From Fulvimarina manganoxydans (GTDB taxonomy: Bacteria > Pseudomonadota > Alphaproteobacteria > Rhizobiales > Rhizobiaceae): a stretch of 64,000 nucleotides of DNA. A program made the position numbers and the translations under genes. Position 1 is the stretch's first letter; every line of letters begins with the position of its first letter. The notes below the pieces were generated by a model. It was not told the origin of the DNA. It saw only the letters and a list, made by a program, of their open reading frames with translations, and did no database searches. Shown here piece by piece: positions 34,180 through 42,653 of this stretch. Location: assembly GCF_900176465.1 (NCBI RefSeq), contig NZ_FWXR01000022.1:24932-88931 (forward strand), in the 5' to 3' direction.

Positions 34180-35798
34180 CCACCGCCACAATGACCATGA
34201 TCCAGAACCCGATCCTGCCCGGCTTCAACCCCGATCCCTCGATCGTCCGGGTGGGTGAGGACTATTTCATCGCGACCTCCACCTTCGAATGGTATCCGGG
34301 CGTCCAGATCCATCATTCCCGCGATCTCGAGAACTGGCGCCTCGTCAAACGCCCGCTCGATCGCGCCAGCCAGCTCGACATGCGCGGCGATCCGGATTCG
34401 GGCGGCGTCTGGGCGCCGTGCCTCACCCATTCCGACGGCCTGTTCTGGCTGATCTATACGGATGTGAAACGGCGTGACGGGGGGTTCAAGGACACCCACA
34501 ACTATCTGGTGACCGCCCCTTCCATCGAAGGGCCCTGGTCCGATCCCGTCTATCTCAACTCGTCCGGCTTCGACCCCTCGCTGTTTCACGACGAGGACGG
34601 CCGCAAATGGCTGGTCAATATGATCTGGGACCACAACCATGTGGCGCCGGGCGACCGCTTCGTCGGCATCGCGATGCAGGAATATGACCCCAAGGCCGAG
34701 CGTCTGACCGGGCCGATCCGCAACATCTATCGCGGCACGCCCTCCAAATTCACCGAAGGTCCGCATCTGTATCGCCGCGACGGCTGGTACTGGCTCTTAA
34801 CGGCGGAAGGCGGCACCGGCTACGACCACGCCGTCACCATCGCCCGCTCCAAGAGGCTCGAAGGGCCTTACGAGACCGATCCGCGCCAGCATGTGCTGAC
34901 GGCGAAGGGAACCGAAGGCACGCTCCAGCGCGCCGGCCATGCGGACATCGTCGAGACGGCCGATGGCGACTTCTACATGGTCCATCTCTGCTCCCGGCCT
35001 TTGTCGCTCACCGACAATCGCCGCTCGCCGCTCGGCCGCGAAACGGCGATCCAGAAGCTCGAATGGCCGGCCGGCGAGTTTCCGCGTCTCGCCCATGGCG
35101 GAACGGCCCCGGCCGATCGGGTGGAGGCGCCCAAGCTTGCCGAACATCGCTTCGACCCGCCGCCTGCACGCACCGATTTTGCCTCCCCTGACCTGCCCCT
35201 CGCCTTCCAATGGCTGCGCACGCCGGAGCCGGGCCGGCTCTTCTCCCTCACCGAGCGACAAGGCGCCTTGCGGCTGTTCGGGCGCGAAAGCCCCGGCTCG
35301 GCCTTCGAACATGCGCTGATTGCCCGGCGACAGACCGACTTCGCCTTCGCCGCCGAGACGCAAACCGATGTGGAACCGGGGGACTATCAGCAGCTCGCCG
35401 GGCTGATCTCCTGGTATGGCCGCGACAAGTTCCACTATCTGGCGGTCTCCGCCGACGAGGCCGGCAACCGGCTTTTGACGGTCTATAGCTGCGCCGGCGA
35501 TTTCCCCCTCGCGCGGCTCACCTTTCCGCTGGAAAGCCCGATCGCGCTGCCTCCTACGGGCGTCGTCCGGCTCGGCTGCGACGTCGACCGGGCCGACTTG
35601 CGCTTCCGCTACGCGCTCGGCGACAGCCAGGACTGGACCACTCTTCCCATCGTTCTCGACCAATCGGCGATCTCCGACGAGGCCGGGAGCGGCGAAGGCG
35701 CGAACTTCACCGGCGCCTTTATCGGCATGGCCGCCCATGACACCTCGGGCCGCGGCCGGCCGGCCGATTTCCTGTCATTTTCCTACGAGGCGCGCTGA
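34176..35798 (+). CDS. xynB: Glycoside hydrolase family 43 beta-xylosidase
   Basis: 540 residues, the length of two-domain GH43 beta-xylosidases. The N-terminal five-bladed propeller holds catalytic base D20 (GFNPDPSIV), modulator D133 (SGFDPSLF) and acid E194 (FTEGPHLY). The C-terminal half (about 320-540) is the concanavalin-like domain of this subfamily ('DYQQLAGLISWYGRDKFHYL'). No signal peptide, so it would cleave imported xylo-oligosaccharides in the cytosol. The start overlaps the permease stop; a few alternative ATGs follow within eight codons. Arabinofuranosidase side activity is possible. Confidence 0.9.
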   Translation: MTTATMTMIQNPILPGFNPDPSIVRVGEDYFIATSTFEWYPGVQIHHSRDLENWRLVKRPLDRASQLDMRGDPDSGGVWAPCLTHSDGLFWLIYTDVKRRDGGFKDTHNYLVTAPSIEGPWSDPVYLNSSGFDPSLFHDEDGRKWLVNMIWDHNHVAPGDRFVGIAMQEYDPKAERLTGPIRNIYRGTPSKFTEGPHLYRRDGWYWLLTAEGGTGYDHAVTIARSKRLEGPYETDPRQHVLTAKGTEGTLQRAGHADIVETADGDFYMVHLCSRPLSLTDNRRSPLGRETAIQKLEWPAGEFPRLAHGGTAPADRVEAPKLAEHRFDPPPARTDFASPDLPLAFQWLRTPEPGRLFSLTERQGALRLFGRESPGSAFEHALIARRQTDFAFAAETQTDVEPGDYQQLAGLISWYGRDKFHYLAVSADEAGNRLLTVYSCAGDFPLARLTFPLESPIALPPTGVVRLGCDVDRADLRFRYALGDSQDWTTLPIVLDQSAISDEAGSGEGANFTGAFIGMAAHDTSGRGRPADFLSFSYEAR

Positions 35799-36808
35799 TG
35801 GCCGATGTTCGATTGGAAGGGATCACCAAGCGCTTCGGCAGCCTGACGGTCATCCCGGACCTTCATCTGACTGTCCCGGACGGTTCTTTCACGGTCCTGG
35901 TCGGCCCGTCCGGCTGCGGCAAGTCCACGCTTCTGCGCATCATCTCCGGTCTCGAGAACCCGTCGAGCGGACGCATTGCGATCGGCGGAAAGGACGTCAC
36001 CAAGACCGAGCCGTCCCAGCGCGGCATCTCCATGGTATTTCAGTCCTATGCGCTCTATCCGCATATGACGGTCGCCCAGAACATCGATTTCGGCCTGCGG
36101 CTCGCCAAGACGCCCACGGTCGAGCGCGAGGCGCGTGTCGCGGAAGCTGCCCGCATCCTGGCGCTGGACGACTATCTCGACCGCAAGCCGGCGCAGCTTT
36201 CGGGCGGCCAGCGCCAGCGCGTGGCGATCGGCCGCTCGATCGTGCGCAAGCCCGAGGTCTTCCTCTTCGACGAGCCGCTCTCCAATCTCGATGCGGCTTT
36301 GCGCACCCAGATGCGGGTGGAACTCGCCCAGCTTCATCAGTCGATCGACGCGACGATGATCTACGTCACCCACGACCAGGTCGAGGCGATGACGCTGGCC
36401 GACCGGATCGTGGTCATGAACAAGGGGCGCATCGAGCAGGTCGGCGCGCCGATGGACCTTTATGACAGGCCGGAAACGGTCTTCGTCGCCGGCTTCATCG
36501 GCTCGCCGAAGATGAATTTCGTCAAGGGCGCGGCGATCGGGCACGAGGAGGCCGAGACCGTCGGCTTCCGGCCCGAACATGTGACGGTCTCGGACGGCGG
36601 CGAGGGCTTCGAGGCTCACACCAAGGTGGTCGAGACGCTCGGCGCCGACACCATCGCCTATGTGGAGGCCGACAGGCTCGGCGAACTGACCGTCAGGCTT
36701 CCAGGCCATATCCGCCTGAAGGCGGGCGAGACCTTAAGGCTCGCGCCGCAGGACGAATATCTTCACTTCTTCGATCAGAACGGACAGCGAATGGAGGTCT
36801 CCCGATGA
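35798..36808 (+). CDS. Sugar ABC transporter ATPase (MsmK/UgpC type)
   Basis: 336 residues. Walker A GPSGCGKST (about 37-45), signature LSGGQRQR (about 133-140), Walker B VFLFDEPLSNLDAA (about 152-165), switch His in 'THDQVEAMTL'. The C-terminal OB-like regulatory domain (about 240-336) is shorter than in MalK. It drives the two upstream permeases. The start shares one base with the xylosidase stop (TGATG). Likely also an energy unit for related importers, as MsmK-type ATPases can be shared. Confidence 0.93.
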   Translation: MADVRLEGITKRFGSLTVIPDLHLTVPDGSFTVLVGPSGCGKSTLLRIISGLENPSSGRIAIGGKDVTKTEPSQRGISMVFQSYALYPHMTVAQNIDFGLRLAKTPTVEREARVAEAARILALDDYLDRKPAQLSGGQRQRVAIGRSIVRKPEVFLFDEPLSNLDAALRTQMRVELAQLHQSIDATMIYVTHDQVEAMTLADRIVVMNKGRIEQVGAPMDLYDRPETVFVAGFIGSPKMNFVKGAAIGHEEAETVGFRPEHVTVSDGGEGFEAHTKVVETLGADTIAYVEADRLGELTVRLPGHIRLKAGETLRLAPQDEYLHFFDQNGQRMEVSR

Positions 36809-37905
36809 GACGTTTGGGCATCGGCGTGATCGGCTGCGGCGTGATCAGCGAAATCTATTGCAGCAATATTCCGCGCTTCTCCAATCTCGCTCTGCGGGCG
36901 GTCGCCGATATGAGGGCCGAGGCAGCCCGGGCCAAGGGTAAGGCCCATGGCGTCCCAGCGGTCAGCGTCGACGAGCTTCTGGCGCGCGAGGACGTGGATA
37001 TTGTCCTCAATCTCACAGTGCCTCAGGCCCATGTGGAGGTCGGCCTTGCCGCGATCGCGGCCGGCAAGCACGTCTATTCGGAAAAGCCGCTCGCGGGGAG
37101 CGTCGCCGAGGCGCAGCGCCTGGTGGAGGCGGCCGAAAAGGCCGGGCTTCGCATCGGCTCGGCTCCCGATACCTTTCTCGGCGGGGCCCATCAGAGCGCC
37201 CGCGCGCTTCTCGACGAGGGGCGGATCGGCACGCCGACGGCGGGAACCGCGACCTTGATGCTCGCCGGCCATGAGCGCTGGCATCCCAATCCCGACTTTT
37301 ATTATGCCGGGCCGGGCGCTGGGCCGCTGATGGATATGGGCCCCTATTACATCACCGCGATGGTCCATTGCCTCGGCCCCGTCGCCAGGGTCTTTGCCCG
37401 AGGCGCCAAGGGACGCAGCGAGCGCGTCATCGCGACGGGCCCGCGCGCCGGGGAAGCCGTGCCGGTTGAGACCCCGACCCATATCACCGGCATCTTGGAA
37501 TTTCACAGCGGCGCCCTCGTCCAGATCGCGACGAGCTTCGACGTGCGCGCCCATCTCCACACGCCGCTCGAACTCTACGGCACCGAGGGCTCGCTCGCGA
37601 TTCCCGATCCGAACCGCTTCGACGGCACGGTCCGCCTGTTTGAGAGCGAATGGCGGGACCAGCCGACCACCCATGCCTTTGGCGACGACAATTGGCGCGG
37701 CCTCGGCCTTGCCGATATGGCGGCGGCGATCAGCGAGAACCGGCCGCACCGCGCCAATGGCGACCTCGCCTTGCATGTGCTCGACGTCATGGAGTCGGCG
37801 CTCAGATCCGTCGAGACCGGGCAGATGGAAACCCTTCGAACCGATTGCGTCCGGCCCGAGCCGATGGCGCGCGAGACCACACTGACAGAACAGGACGCGG
37901 CATGA
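36805..37905 (+). CDS. Gfo/Idh/MocA-family oxidoreductase
   Basis: 366 residues. N-terminal NAD(P) Rossmann motif GVIGCGVISEIYC (about 6-18), the conserved EKPLAGSVAEAQRL (about 93-106) with the family Lys, and a C-terminal beta-sheet domain ('GAGPLMDMGPYYITAMVHCLGP'). Members oxidise or epimerise sugars and inositols. Within a xylo-oligosaccharide operon and next to a ThuA-like gene, a sugar or disaccharide oxidation step is plausible. ATGA overlaps on both sides show translational coupling. Confidence 0.85.
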   Translation: MRRLGIGVIGCGVISEIYCSNIPRFSNLALRAVADMRAEAARAKGKAHGVPAVSVDELLAREDVDIVLNLTVPQAHVEVGLAAIAAGKHVYSEKPLAGSVAEAQRLVEAAEKAGLRIGSAPDTFLGGAHQSARALLDEGRIGTPTAGTATLMLAGHERWHPNPDFYYAGPGAGPLMDMGPYYITAMVHCLGPVARVFARGAKGRSERVIATGPRAGEAVPVETPTHITGILEFHSGALVQIATSFDVRAHLHTPLELYGTEGSLAIPDPNRFDGTVRLFESEWRDQPTTHAFGDDNWRGLGLADMAAAISENRPHRANGDLALHVLDVMESALRSVETGQMETLRTDCVRPEPMARETTLTEQDAA

Positions 37906-38561
37906 GCCAGACCAACAAGACGGCCCTCATCTTCTATGGCGGCTGGGAGGGTCACGAGCCCGAAGCGACCTCGAAGATCGTCGAGACGATGCTCGCGGAC
38001 GAAGGCTTCGTGGTGACGCGCGTCGCCGGCACGGACATCCTCTCCGATGGCGGTCTCGAGCGCTTCGACCTCATCGTGCCGATGATGACCCAGGTCGAGG
38101 TCGCCAAGGACGGGCTCAGCCATCTCGTCGCGGCGATCGAGGCGGGAACGGGTCTCGGCGGCTTTCACGGCGGCATGGGCGATGCCTTCCGCAAGGAGCC
38201 CGCCTATCAGTTCATGACCGGCGGCCAATGGGTCGCCCATCCCGGCAATATCATCGATTACCGGGTCGAGATCACCAAGCCGGACGATCCCCTGGTCGAA
38301 GGCATTGGCGACTTCGACTACCACTCGGAGCAATATTATCTCCATGTGGATCCCGGCATCGAGGTGCTGGCGACGACGATCTTCAGCGGCGAGCATGCCC
38401 CCTGGACCAAGGGAACCGTCATGCCCGTCGTCTGGAAGCATCGCTATGGACGGGGCCGTGTCTTCTACTCTGCCCTCGGTCACGTGGCCGCCGAGTTCGA
38501 CGCGCCGCAGATGAAGGAAATCCTGCGCCGAGGCCTCGTCTGGGCCGCAAGTTGCGACTGA
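37902..38561 (+). CDS. ThuA-domain protein
   Basis: 219 residues of the ThuA (class I glutamine-amidotransferase-like) fold. 'ALIFYGGWEGHEPEATSKIV' at the start, 'GTGLGGFHGGMGDAF' at the nucleophile-elbow position but without Cys, and 'YHSEQYYLHVDPGIEVL' plus 'PVVWKHRYGRGRVFYSALGH', the typical ThuA end. ThuA proteins accompany Gfo/Idh/MocA oxidoreductases in disaccharide oxidation (ThuAB, keto-sugar pathways), as here. Last gene of the ABC operon, overlapping the previous stop by four bases. Confidence 0.85.
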   Translation: MSQTNKTALIFYGGWEGHEPEATSKIVETMLADEGFVVTRVAGTDILSDGGLERFDLIVPMMTQVEVAKDGLSHLVAAIEAGTGLGGFHGGMGDAFRKEPAYQFMTGGQWVAHPGNIIDYRVEITKPDDPLVEGIGDFDYHSEQYYLHVDPGIEVLATTIFSGEHAPWTKGTVMPVVWKHRYGRGRVFYSALGHVAAEFDAPQMKEILRRGLVWAASCD

Positions 38562-38579
38562 GCGCAGTCGAGGAACAAC

Positions 38580-39160
38580 CTATTCGGCGTGTCTTACTCG
38601 GACGGGGCGATAAAGGAGCACCCTCGCCCAAGGGCGAAGCCGGAGCAGGATGTCGAATTCGGCCGCATTCGCCGTCAGCAGCGTCAAGCCGAACTTTTCC
38701 GCCTGCAGGAACAAGGCGCAGTCGTTGAGCGCCTTGGCCCGATCGTTCTTGGCATAGCCCTGCGTTCGGGCGAGGATGCCGGCAAGGACGGCGGCCGCCC
38801 CATGACGTCGGCATCCGGCACGAACAGGCGATGCCTCGGCATCGCCTCGACGATCCGTTTTATGGCGGCCTTCACATTCGGCATGCGCGGATCGTCTTCG
38901 CTGAGGAAGCCGATCGCGAAGATCAATTCTTGGACCGCGACCATCAAATGGTTCACAATGCGAATATCGGCTAGGCGGTCGACGGCGTCGGGCGCCGTTC
39001 CCTTCATCTGATCGAGATAGACACAGGTATCGAGAAGCAGCGGACCACCCGCAAAAGCCGTGTGCCCCAGAAAAGGCAGTGCGTCGTCACGGCGCCGGGC
39101 GAGCGTTCGGCCGGGATCGATCCGCTTGACGCGCTCGGCCGCAGCGAAGTCGAAGGCCAC
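38580..39160 (-). pseudogene. VapC-like PIN-domain toxin with a frameshift
   Basis: A PIN toxin split between two frames. The first part runs from GTG 39160 (four bases after the antitoxin stop) through LLLDTCVYLDQMKG, VAVQELIFAIGF and 'RHRLFVPDADVMG'. That frame then degenerates and stops at 38684. The true C-terminus resumes in another frame as 'AAAVLAGILARTQGYAKNDR', 'KALNDCALFLQAEKFGLTLL' and 'TANAAEFDILL', ending at 38580-38582. The switch falls at a CCCC run (38798-38801; GGGG on the coding strand) and one added G restores the frame. All four PIN acidic positions survive across the two pieces. Sequencing error, recent mutation and programmed shifting are all possible. Confidence 0.75.
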
Positions 39161-39164
39161 GGCG

Positions 39165-39470
39165 TCAGAGGCCGAAGTCGATCTCGGGATCGACCGTCCC
39201 GCGAACCTCATGAAACGCGTCCGCAAATTTGTCTTCGAGGGCGATGGTGGCCAATGCGAATTCGAGAAGTTCGGTATCCGAGGTGATGCCCGTCGCGGTC
39301 TTCGCCTTGTCGATCAGTTCGCGGCTCACCCGCCCCGCAATGCGTCCATCCTTGGCAAGGGTCAGGCCGTCTTCGGCAGCCGCCGTGAGGACGGCCTCCA
39401 CCATCCGGCCGGACTTCAGCGACGGGACGACCATTTCGGATCGCAGATTTTCGCGGCCGCCTCTCTTCAT
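39165..39470 (-). CDS. VapB-like antitoxin
   Basis: 101 residues. Core 'RIAGRVSRELIDKAKTATGI' and 'DTELLEFALATIALEDKFAD' look like a ribbon-helix-helix antitoxin followed by an acidic toxin-binding tail (FHEVRGTVDPEIDFGL). The start at 39470 has AAAGGTGAG upstream; the frame is open to 39749. It lies four bases before the GTG of the PIN toxin, the usual antitoxin-first order. Family assignment rests on layout and context. Confidence 0.75.
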   Translation of the reverse strand: MKRGGRENLRSEMVVPSLKSGRMVEAVLTAAAEDGLTLAKDGRIAGRVSRELIDKAKTATGITSDTELLEFALATIALEDKFADAFHEVRGTVDPEIDFGL

Positions 39471-39852
39471 GTCGCTCACCTTTAGGATGCCCCATGATGG
39501 GAAGTCGCGAACCCGCCCCTCACATACATAGGGGGCGATGCGGAACGCCGTCAGTAGCCAAGCGATGCCCCCTGAGCATGCTGCATCCGCGTTCAACAAT
39601 TTGCTTTCATCGTTTAACATGACGATCTTCGGAGCGCGTTCAATCGAAAAGCGTGGGGCGCAAGAGGCGGGCAAGAGCAAGGAATGCTGCGAGCCTATCC
39701 TGTTTGCCTGCGACCCGACGAGCGATCCTCCCTTTGCCCGCTCCCACACGCGGCTTGACGGCTATCCTTTTCGTCGGGGGCGCCCTGCGACGTTCCTCGC
39801 TCGATCCCGTTCTTTGAAGAACGAGAACGACAGGCAAGAGCGAGGTTTCGTC
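39471..39852. other. Gap upstream of the VapBC-like pair
   Basis: 382 bases. Apart from the antitoxin ribosome site and presumed promoter near 39475-39560, nothing is recognisable. The open frame through 39538-39852 lacks coding character until the small membrane protein begins. Confidence 0.35.
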
Positions 39853-40002
39853 TTGGCAAGTGGCAATGAACCGAACCCGGACACCGCGCGTGGCTGGTAC
39901 ACGATCTTCGGCAAGCGGGGCTCCCGGCCGTGGGGGCGGATGTTTCTCATCATCGGCGCCTTCATTCTCGTCGGCGGCCTTCTGGCCTTCGCCTTTTCCT
40001 GA
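39853..40002 (+). CDS. Small single-pass membrane protein (TTG start)
   Basis: 49 residues read from TTG 39853 with GAGCGAGG about 9 bases upstream. A basic loop ('WYTIFGKRGSRPWGRM') leads into one C-terminal membrane helix (FLIIGAFILVGGLLAFAF). The frame is open back to 39538, but that stretch is compositionally unlike protein. Function unknown; tentative. Confidence 0.45.
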   Translation: MASGNEPNPDTARGWYTIFGKRGSRPWGRMFLIIGAFILVGGLLAFAFS

Positions 40003-40062
40003 TTGAAAGGGATGAAGGGCCGAGCAGGGCCGACCATCCTTGGAGAGCTGACGCGATAGGCC

Positions 40063-40944
40063 TCAAGCAACGCCCGGATGCAGAAGCGGTCGGAGAAGCG
40101 GGTTCGGAAAACGCCGCTCCACCGTCACCGCATAGAAGGTCTCGGCGATATCGGGCAGTCGGGCAGCCTCGACGAGGAGCCCCGTCTCGATCTCGTCCTT
40201 GACGACGATAGGCGGGAGCACCGCCAGCCCCACATCTTCGCGCGCCAGAAGACGCATCATCGCCATATCCTCCACCTCGGCCGCGATCTGCGGGCGAAGG
40301 CCGAGCCGGTCGATCAGCGCGTCGAAGCCCGCACGCACGCCGCTATCGGCCGTGGGGAGGATGACCGGATGCGCGCTCAGACGCTCCGCAAGGTCCTTGG
40401 CCCCATCCGCCAGCCGTCTCGGCGTGCCGATCAGGCTGACCGGCTGTTCGGCCAGGCGATGGCTGACATAGGGGGTCAGCGCATCGCGCGGCGGCGCCTG
40501 ATTGACGAGGGCAACGTCGAGGCTGAGCGCTTCCAGCGAGCGCAGGAGTTCGGCTGTTCCCCCTGAGCGCAGAACGAGTTCGATATCCGTGCGGCCGAGA
40601 AGCGGCTTCAAGAAGGCGATCTGGAAATTGCGGGACAGGGTCGCCAGCGCGCCGACCCGAAGCGCCTGACGGCTGGAGCCGGTCTCGCTGAGCGTGCTCA
40701 AAAGCTCCTCGCCCACGGCGAAGATCGTGTCGGCATGGTCGAGCGCGATGCGGCCGGCCTCGGTCAGATGCAAACCCCGGCCGCGTCGCTCGAACAAGGC
40801 ATGACCGATCTGCTCCTCGAGCTTGCGGATCTGCACCGACAGGGCCGATTGGGTGAGATTCAGCCGCTCGGCCGTGCGCGTGAGATTGCCGTCATGGGCG
40901 ACAAACCAGAAGTAGCGCAGGTGATTATAATTCAGTCCGCTCAT
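40063..40944 (-). CDS. LysR-family regulator divergent from dabBA
   Basis: 293 residues. HTH region 'LNYNHLRYFWFVAHDGNLTR', 'RLNLTQSALSVQIRKLEEQIG' (about 3-60), then the LysR effector domain. The N-terminus is of the NhaR-like type (LNY-HLRYFW) that often accompanies inorganic-carbon genes. It is transcribed away from dabB with a 113-base shared control region, so it most likely regulates dabBA, perhaps in response to CO2 or a Calvin-type metabolite (inferred). Start at 40944; the ORF extends far upstream into dabB antisense and that part is not coding. Confidence 0.87.
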   Translation of the reverse strand: MSGLNYNHLRYFWFVAHDGNLTRTAERLNLTQSALSVQIRKLEEQIGHALFERRGRGLHLTEAGRIALDHADTIFAVGEELLSTLSETGSSRQALRVGALATLSRNFQIAFLKPLLGRTDIELVLRSGGTAELLRSLEALSLDVALVNQAPPRDALTPYVSHRLAEQPVSLIGTPRRLADGAKDLAERLSAHPVILPTADSGVRAGFDALIDRLGLRPQIAAEVEDMAMMRLLAREDVGLAVLPPIVVKDEIETGLLVEAARLPDIAETFYAVTVERRFPNPLLRPLLHPGVA

Positions 40945-41057
40945 GATCGTTCGATCATAGCGAATGATAGATGCGAAACAATGCATTTTATTTCGTGGGT
41001 CAGCGACGCTATTTCGCACTGCAATGTGTCTGAACCCGTTGCCCAAGGAGCGCTGCC
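40945..41057. promoter_or_regulatory. Divergent LysR / dabB control region
   Basis: 113 bases, AT-rich relative to its flanks. 'ATAGCGAATGATAG' (about 40957-40970) and 'CGCTATTTCGCA' (about 41008-41019) are inverted relatives sharing ATAGCG/CGCTAT. Such a pair is consistent with LysR recognition and activation sites. Confidence 0.5.
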
Positions 41058-42629
41058 ATGTCCCTTGATCTCCTGCCGCTCGCGGCCCCTCTGCCGCTTC
41101 TGATCGCCGCCGCGATCGCCTTTCGCCGGCCGGGACGCCGCCCCCATCTCGTGCCGGGCCTGAGCGAGGCGGCGGGGCTGGCGGCCTTCGTCGTGACCGG
41201 TCTCGCCTGTGTCCTTCTGCTTGCAAGAGGCCCCGGCACCAGCCCGCTGATTGGCGTCGGCGGCATAGGGCTGTCGGCCCGTCTCGATGCCGTCAGCGTG
41301 GCGATGCTCCTCCTTGTCGGCTTCGTCGGCTGGATCGTCCTTCGTTATGCCCGAACCTATCTCGACGGCGAGGCGCGCCAGGGGCTCTTCATGGGCTGGC
41401 TCTTAACGGCGATCGCCTCGGTCCTTCTCCTCGTCCAGGCCGGCAATCTCGTCCAGCTGGTGATCGCCTGGATCGCCACGAGCTATTGCCTCCACAAGCT
41501 TCTCGTCTTCTATCCCGAGCGGGCGACGGCCCAGCGCGCGGCCCGCAAGAAGAGCCTGTTCTCAGGCCTCGGCGCGGCATCGCTCGTCGGCGCCGCGGCA
41601 CTTCTCGCCATCACCTTCGAAACGACGGATATCGCGACGATCAACGCCGCCGCCCGTGCCGGCGGGTTGGACGGCTCCGCCCTTACCGCCGCCGTTCTTC
41701 TGGCCATCGCCGCCTTGTTGAAATCGGCACAGTTTCCGACCCATGGTTGGCTGACCGAAGTCATGGAGGCGCCGACGCCCGTCTCCGCCCTTCTCCATGC
41801 CGGGGTGATCAATGGCGGCGGCTTCCTGCTCGTCCGCTTCGCCGACGTCATGGTGGGCGCGCCCGGCGTTCTCGGCATGCTGGCGATCATCGGCGGCTTC
41901 ACGGCGCTGTTCGGCGCGTTGGTGATGCTCACCCAGCCGGCGGTGAAGACATCGCTCGCCTGGTCGACCGTCGCGCAGATGGGCTTCATGATCCTGCAAT
42001 GCGGTCTGGCGCTCTTCCCCCTCGCCCTTCTCCACATCCTCGCCCACTCGCTCTACAAGGCCCATGCCTTCCTCTCATCAGGCGGCGCGGTCGAACAGGT
42101 CGCCTCGATCCGGCGGCCGGGACCGATCGCCATTCCGAGCTGGGCCGCGGTCGGCCGGGCCTTTCTCGTGGCGCTCGTCATCTACGGGGCGATCGGCGCT
42201 CTCTTCGGCCTCGCCTTCGGCTTCGAGCACAAGTCGGCGCAAGCGCTGGCGCTGGGCGCGATCCTGATCTTCGGCGTCGCCTATCTTCTGGCCCAAGGCC
42301 TCGCCGATCAGGCGCCGCGCCTTCTGACGCGCCGGACCATGCTCTATTCGGGCTTAGCGGCGATCGCCTATTTCGCCCTTCAGCGGCTCGCCGAATGGCT
42401 GACGAGCGGAGCCTTGCCGGCAACGCCCGCGCCGGGACGCCTGGAATGGACGCTGATGACGCTCGCCGTCGTAAGCTTCGGCCTCGTCGCGGTCGCACAG
42501 GCGCTCTTCCCCCTCTGGTCCTCTCATCCAGCCGCCGCGGGCCTCAGGGTTCATCTCTCCAACGGTCTTTACGTCAACGCCGCGCTCGACCGCATGCTGG
42601 GCGGATGGGCGCTCCGCAAATCCTCGTAA
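41058..42629 (+). CDS. dabB: DabB, proton-conducting subunit of the DAB inorganic-carbon pump
   Basis: 523 residues, a NuoL/MrpA-type membrane protein with about 13-14 helices. Proton-channel landmarks: 'KSAQFPTHGWLTEVMEAPTP' (about 217-236) with the essential Lys and Glu, 'VSALLHAGVINGGGFLL' and 'AHSLYKAHAFLSSGG'. It lies 24 bases before dabA on the same strand, the defining pair of DAB transporters, in which DabB provides cation flow to energise DabA. AAGGAG precedes the ATG. An isolated NuoL paralogue of Complex I is excluded by this context. Confidence 0.92.
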   Translation: MSLDLLPLAAPLPLLIAAAIAFRRPGRRPHLVPGLSEAAGLAAFVVTGLACVLLLARGPGTSPLIGVGGIGLSARLDAVSVAMLLLVGFVGWIVLRYARTYLDGEARQGLFMGWLLTAIASVLLLVQAGNLVQLVIAWIATSYCLHKLLVFYPERATAQRAARKKSLFSGLGAASLVGAAALLAITFETTDIATINAAARAGGLDGSALTAAVLLAIAALLKSAQFPTHGWLTEVMEAPTPVSALLHAGVINGGGFLLVRFADVMVGAPGVLGMLAIIGGFTALFGALVMLTQPAVKTSLAWSTVAQMGFMILQCGLALFPLALLHILAHSLYKAHAFLSSGGAVEQVASIRRPGPIAIPSWAAVGRAFLVALVIYGAIGALFGLAFGFEHKSAQALALGAILIFGVAYLLAQGLADQAPRLLTRRTMLYSGLAAIAYFALQRLAEWLTSGALPATPAPGRLEWTLMTLAVVSFGLVAVAQALFPLWSSHPAAAGLRVHLSNGLYVNAALDRMLGGWALRKSS

Positions 42630-42653
42630 GGGTCGAAAGGAAAGGACAAATCC

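Noticed and set aside
39538..39852. Upstream part of the 154-residue frame before the small membrane protein
   Set aside because: No coding character; the plausible start with ribosome site is TTG 39853.
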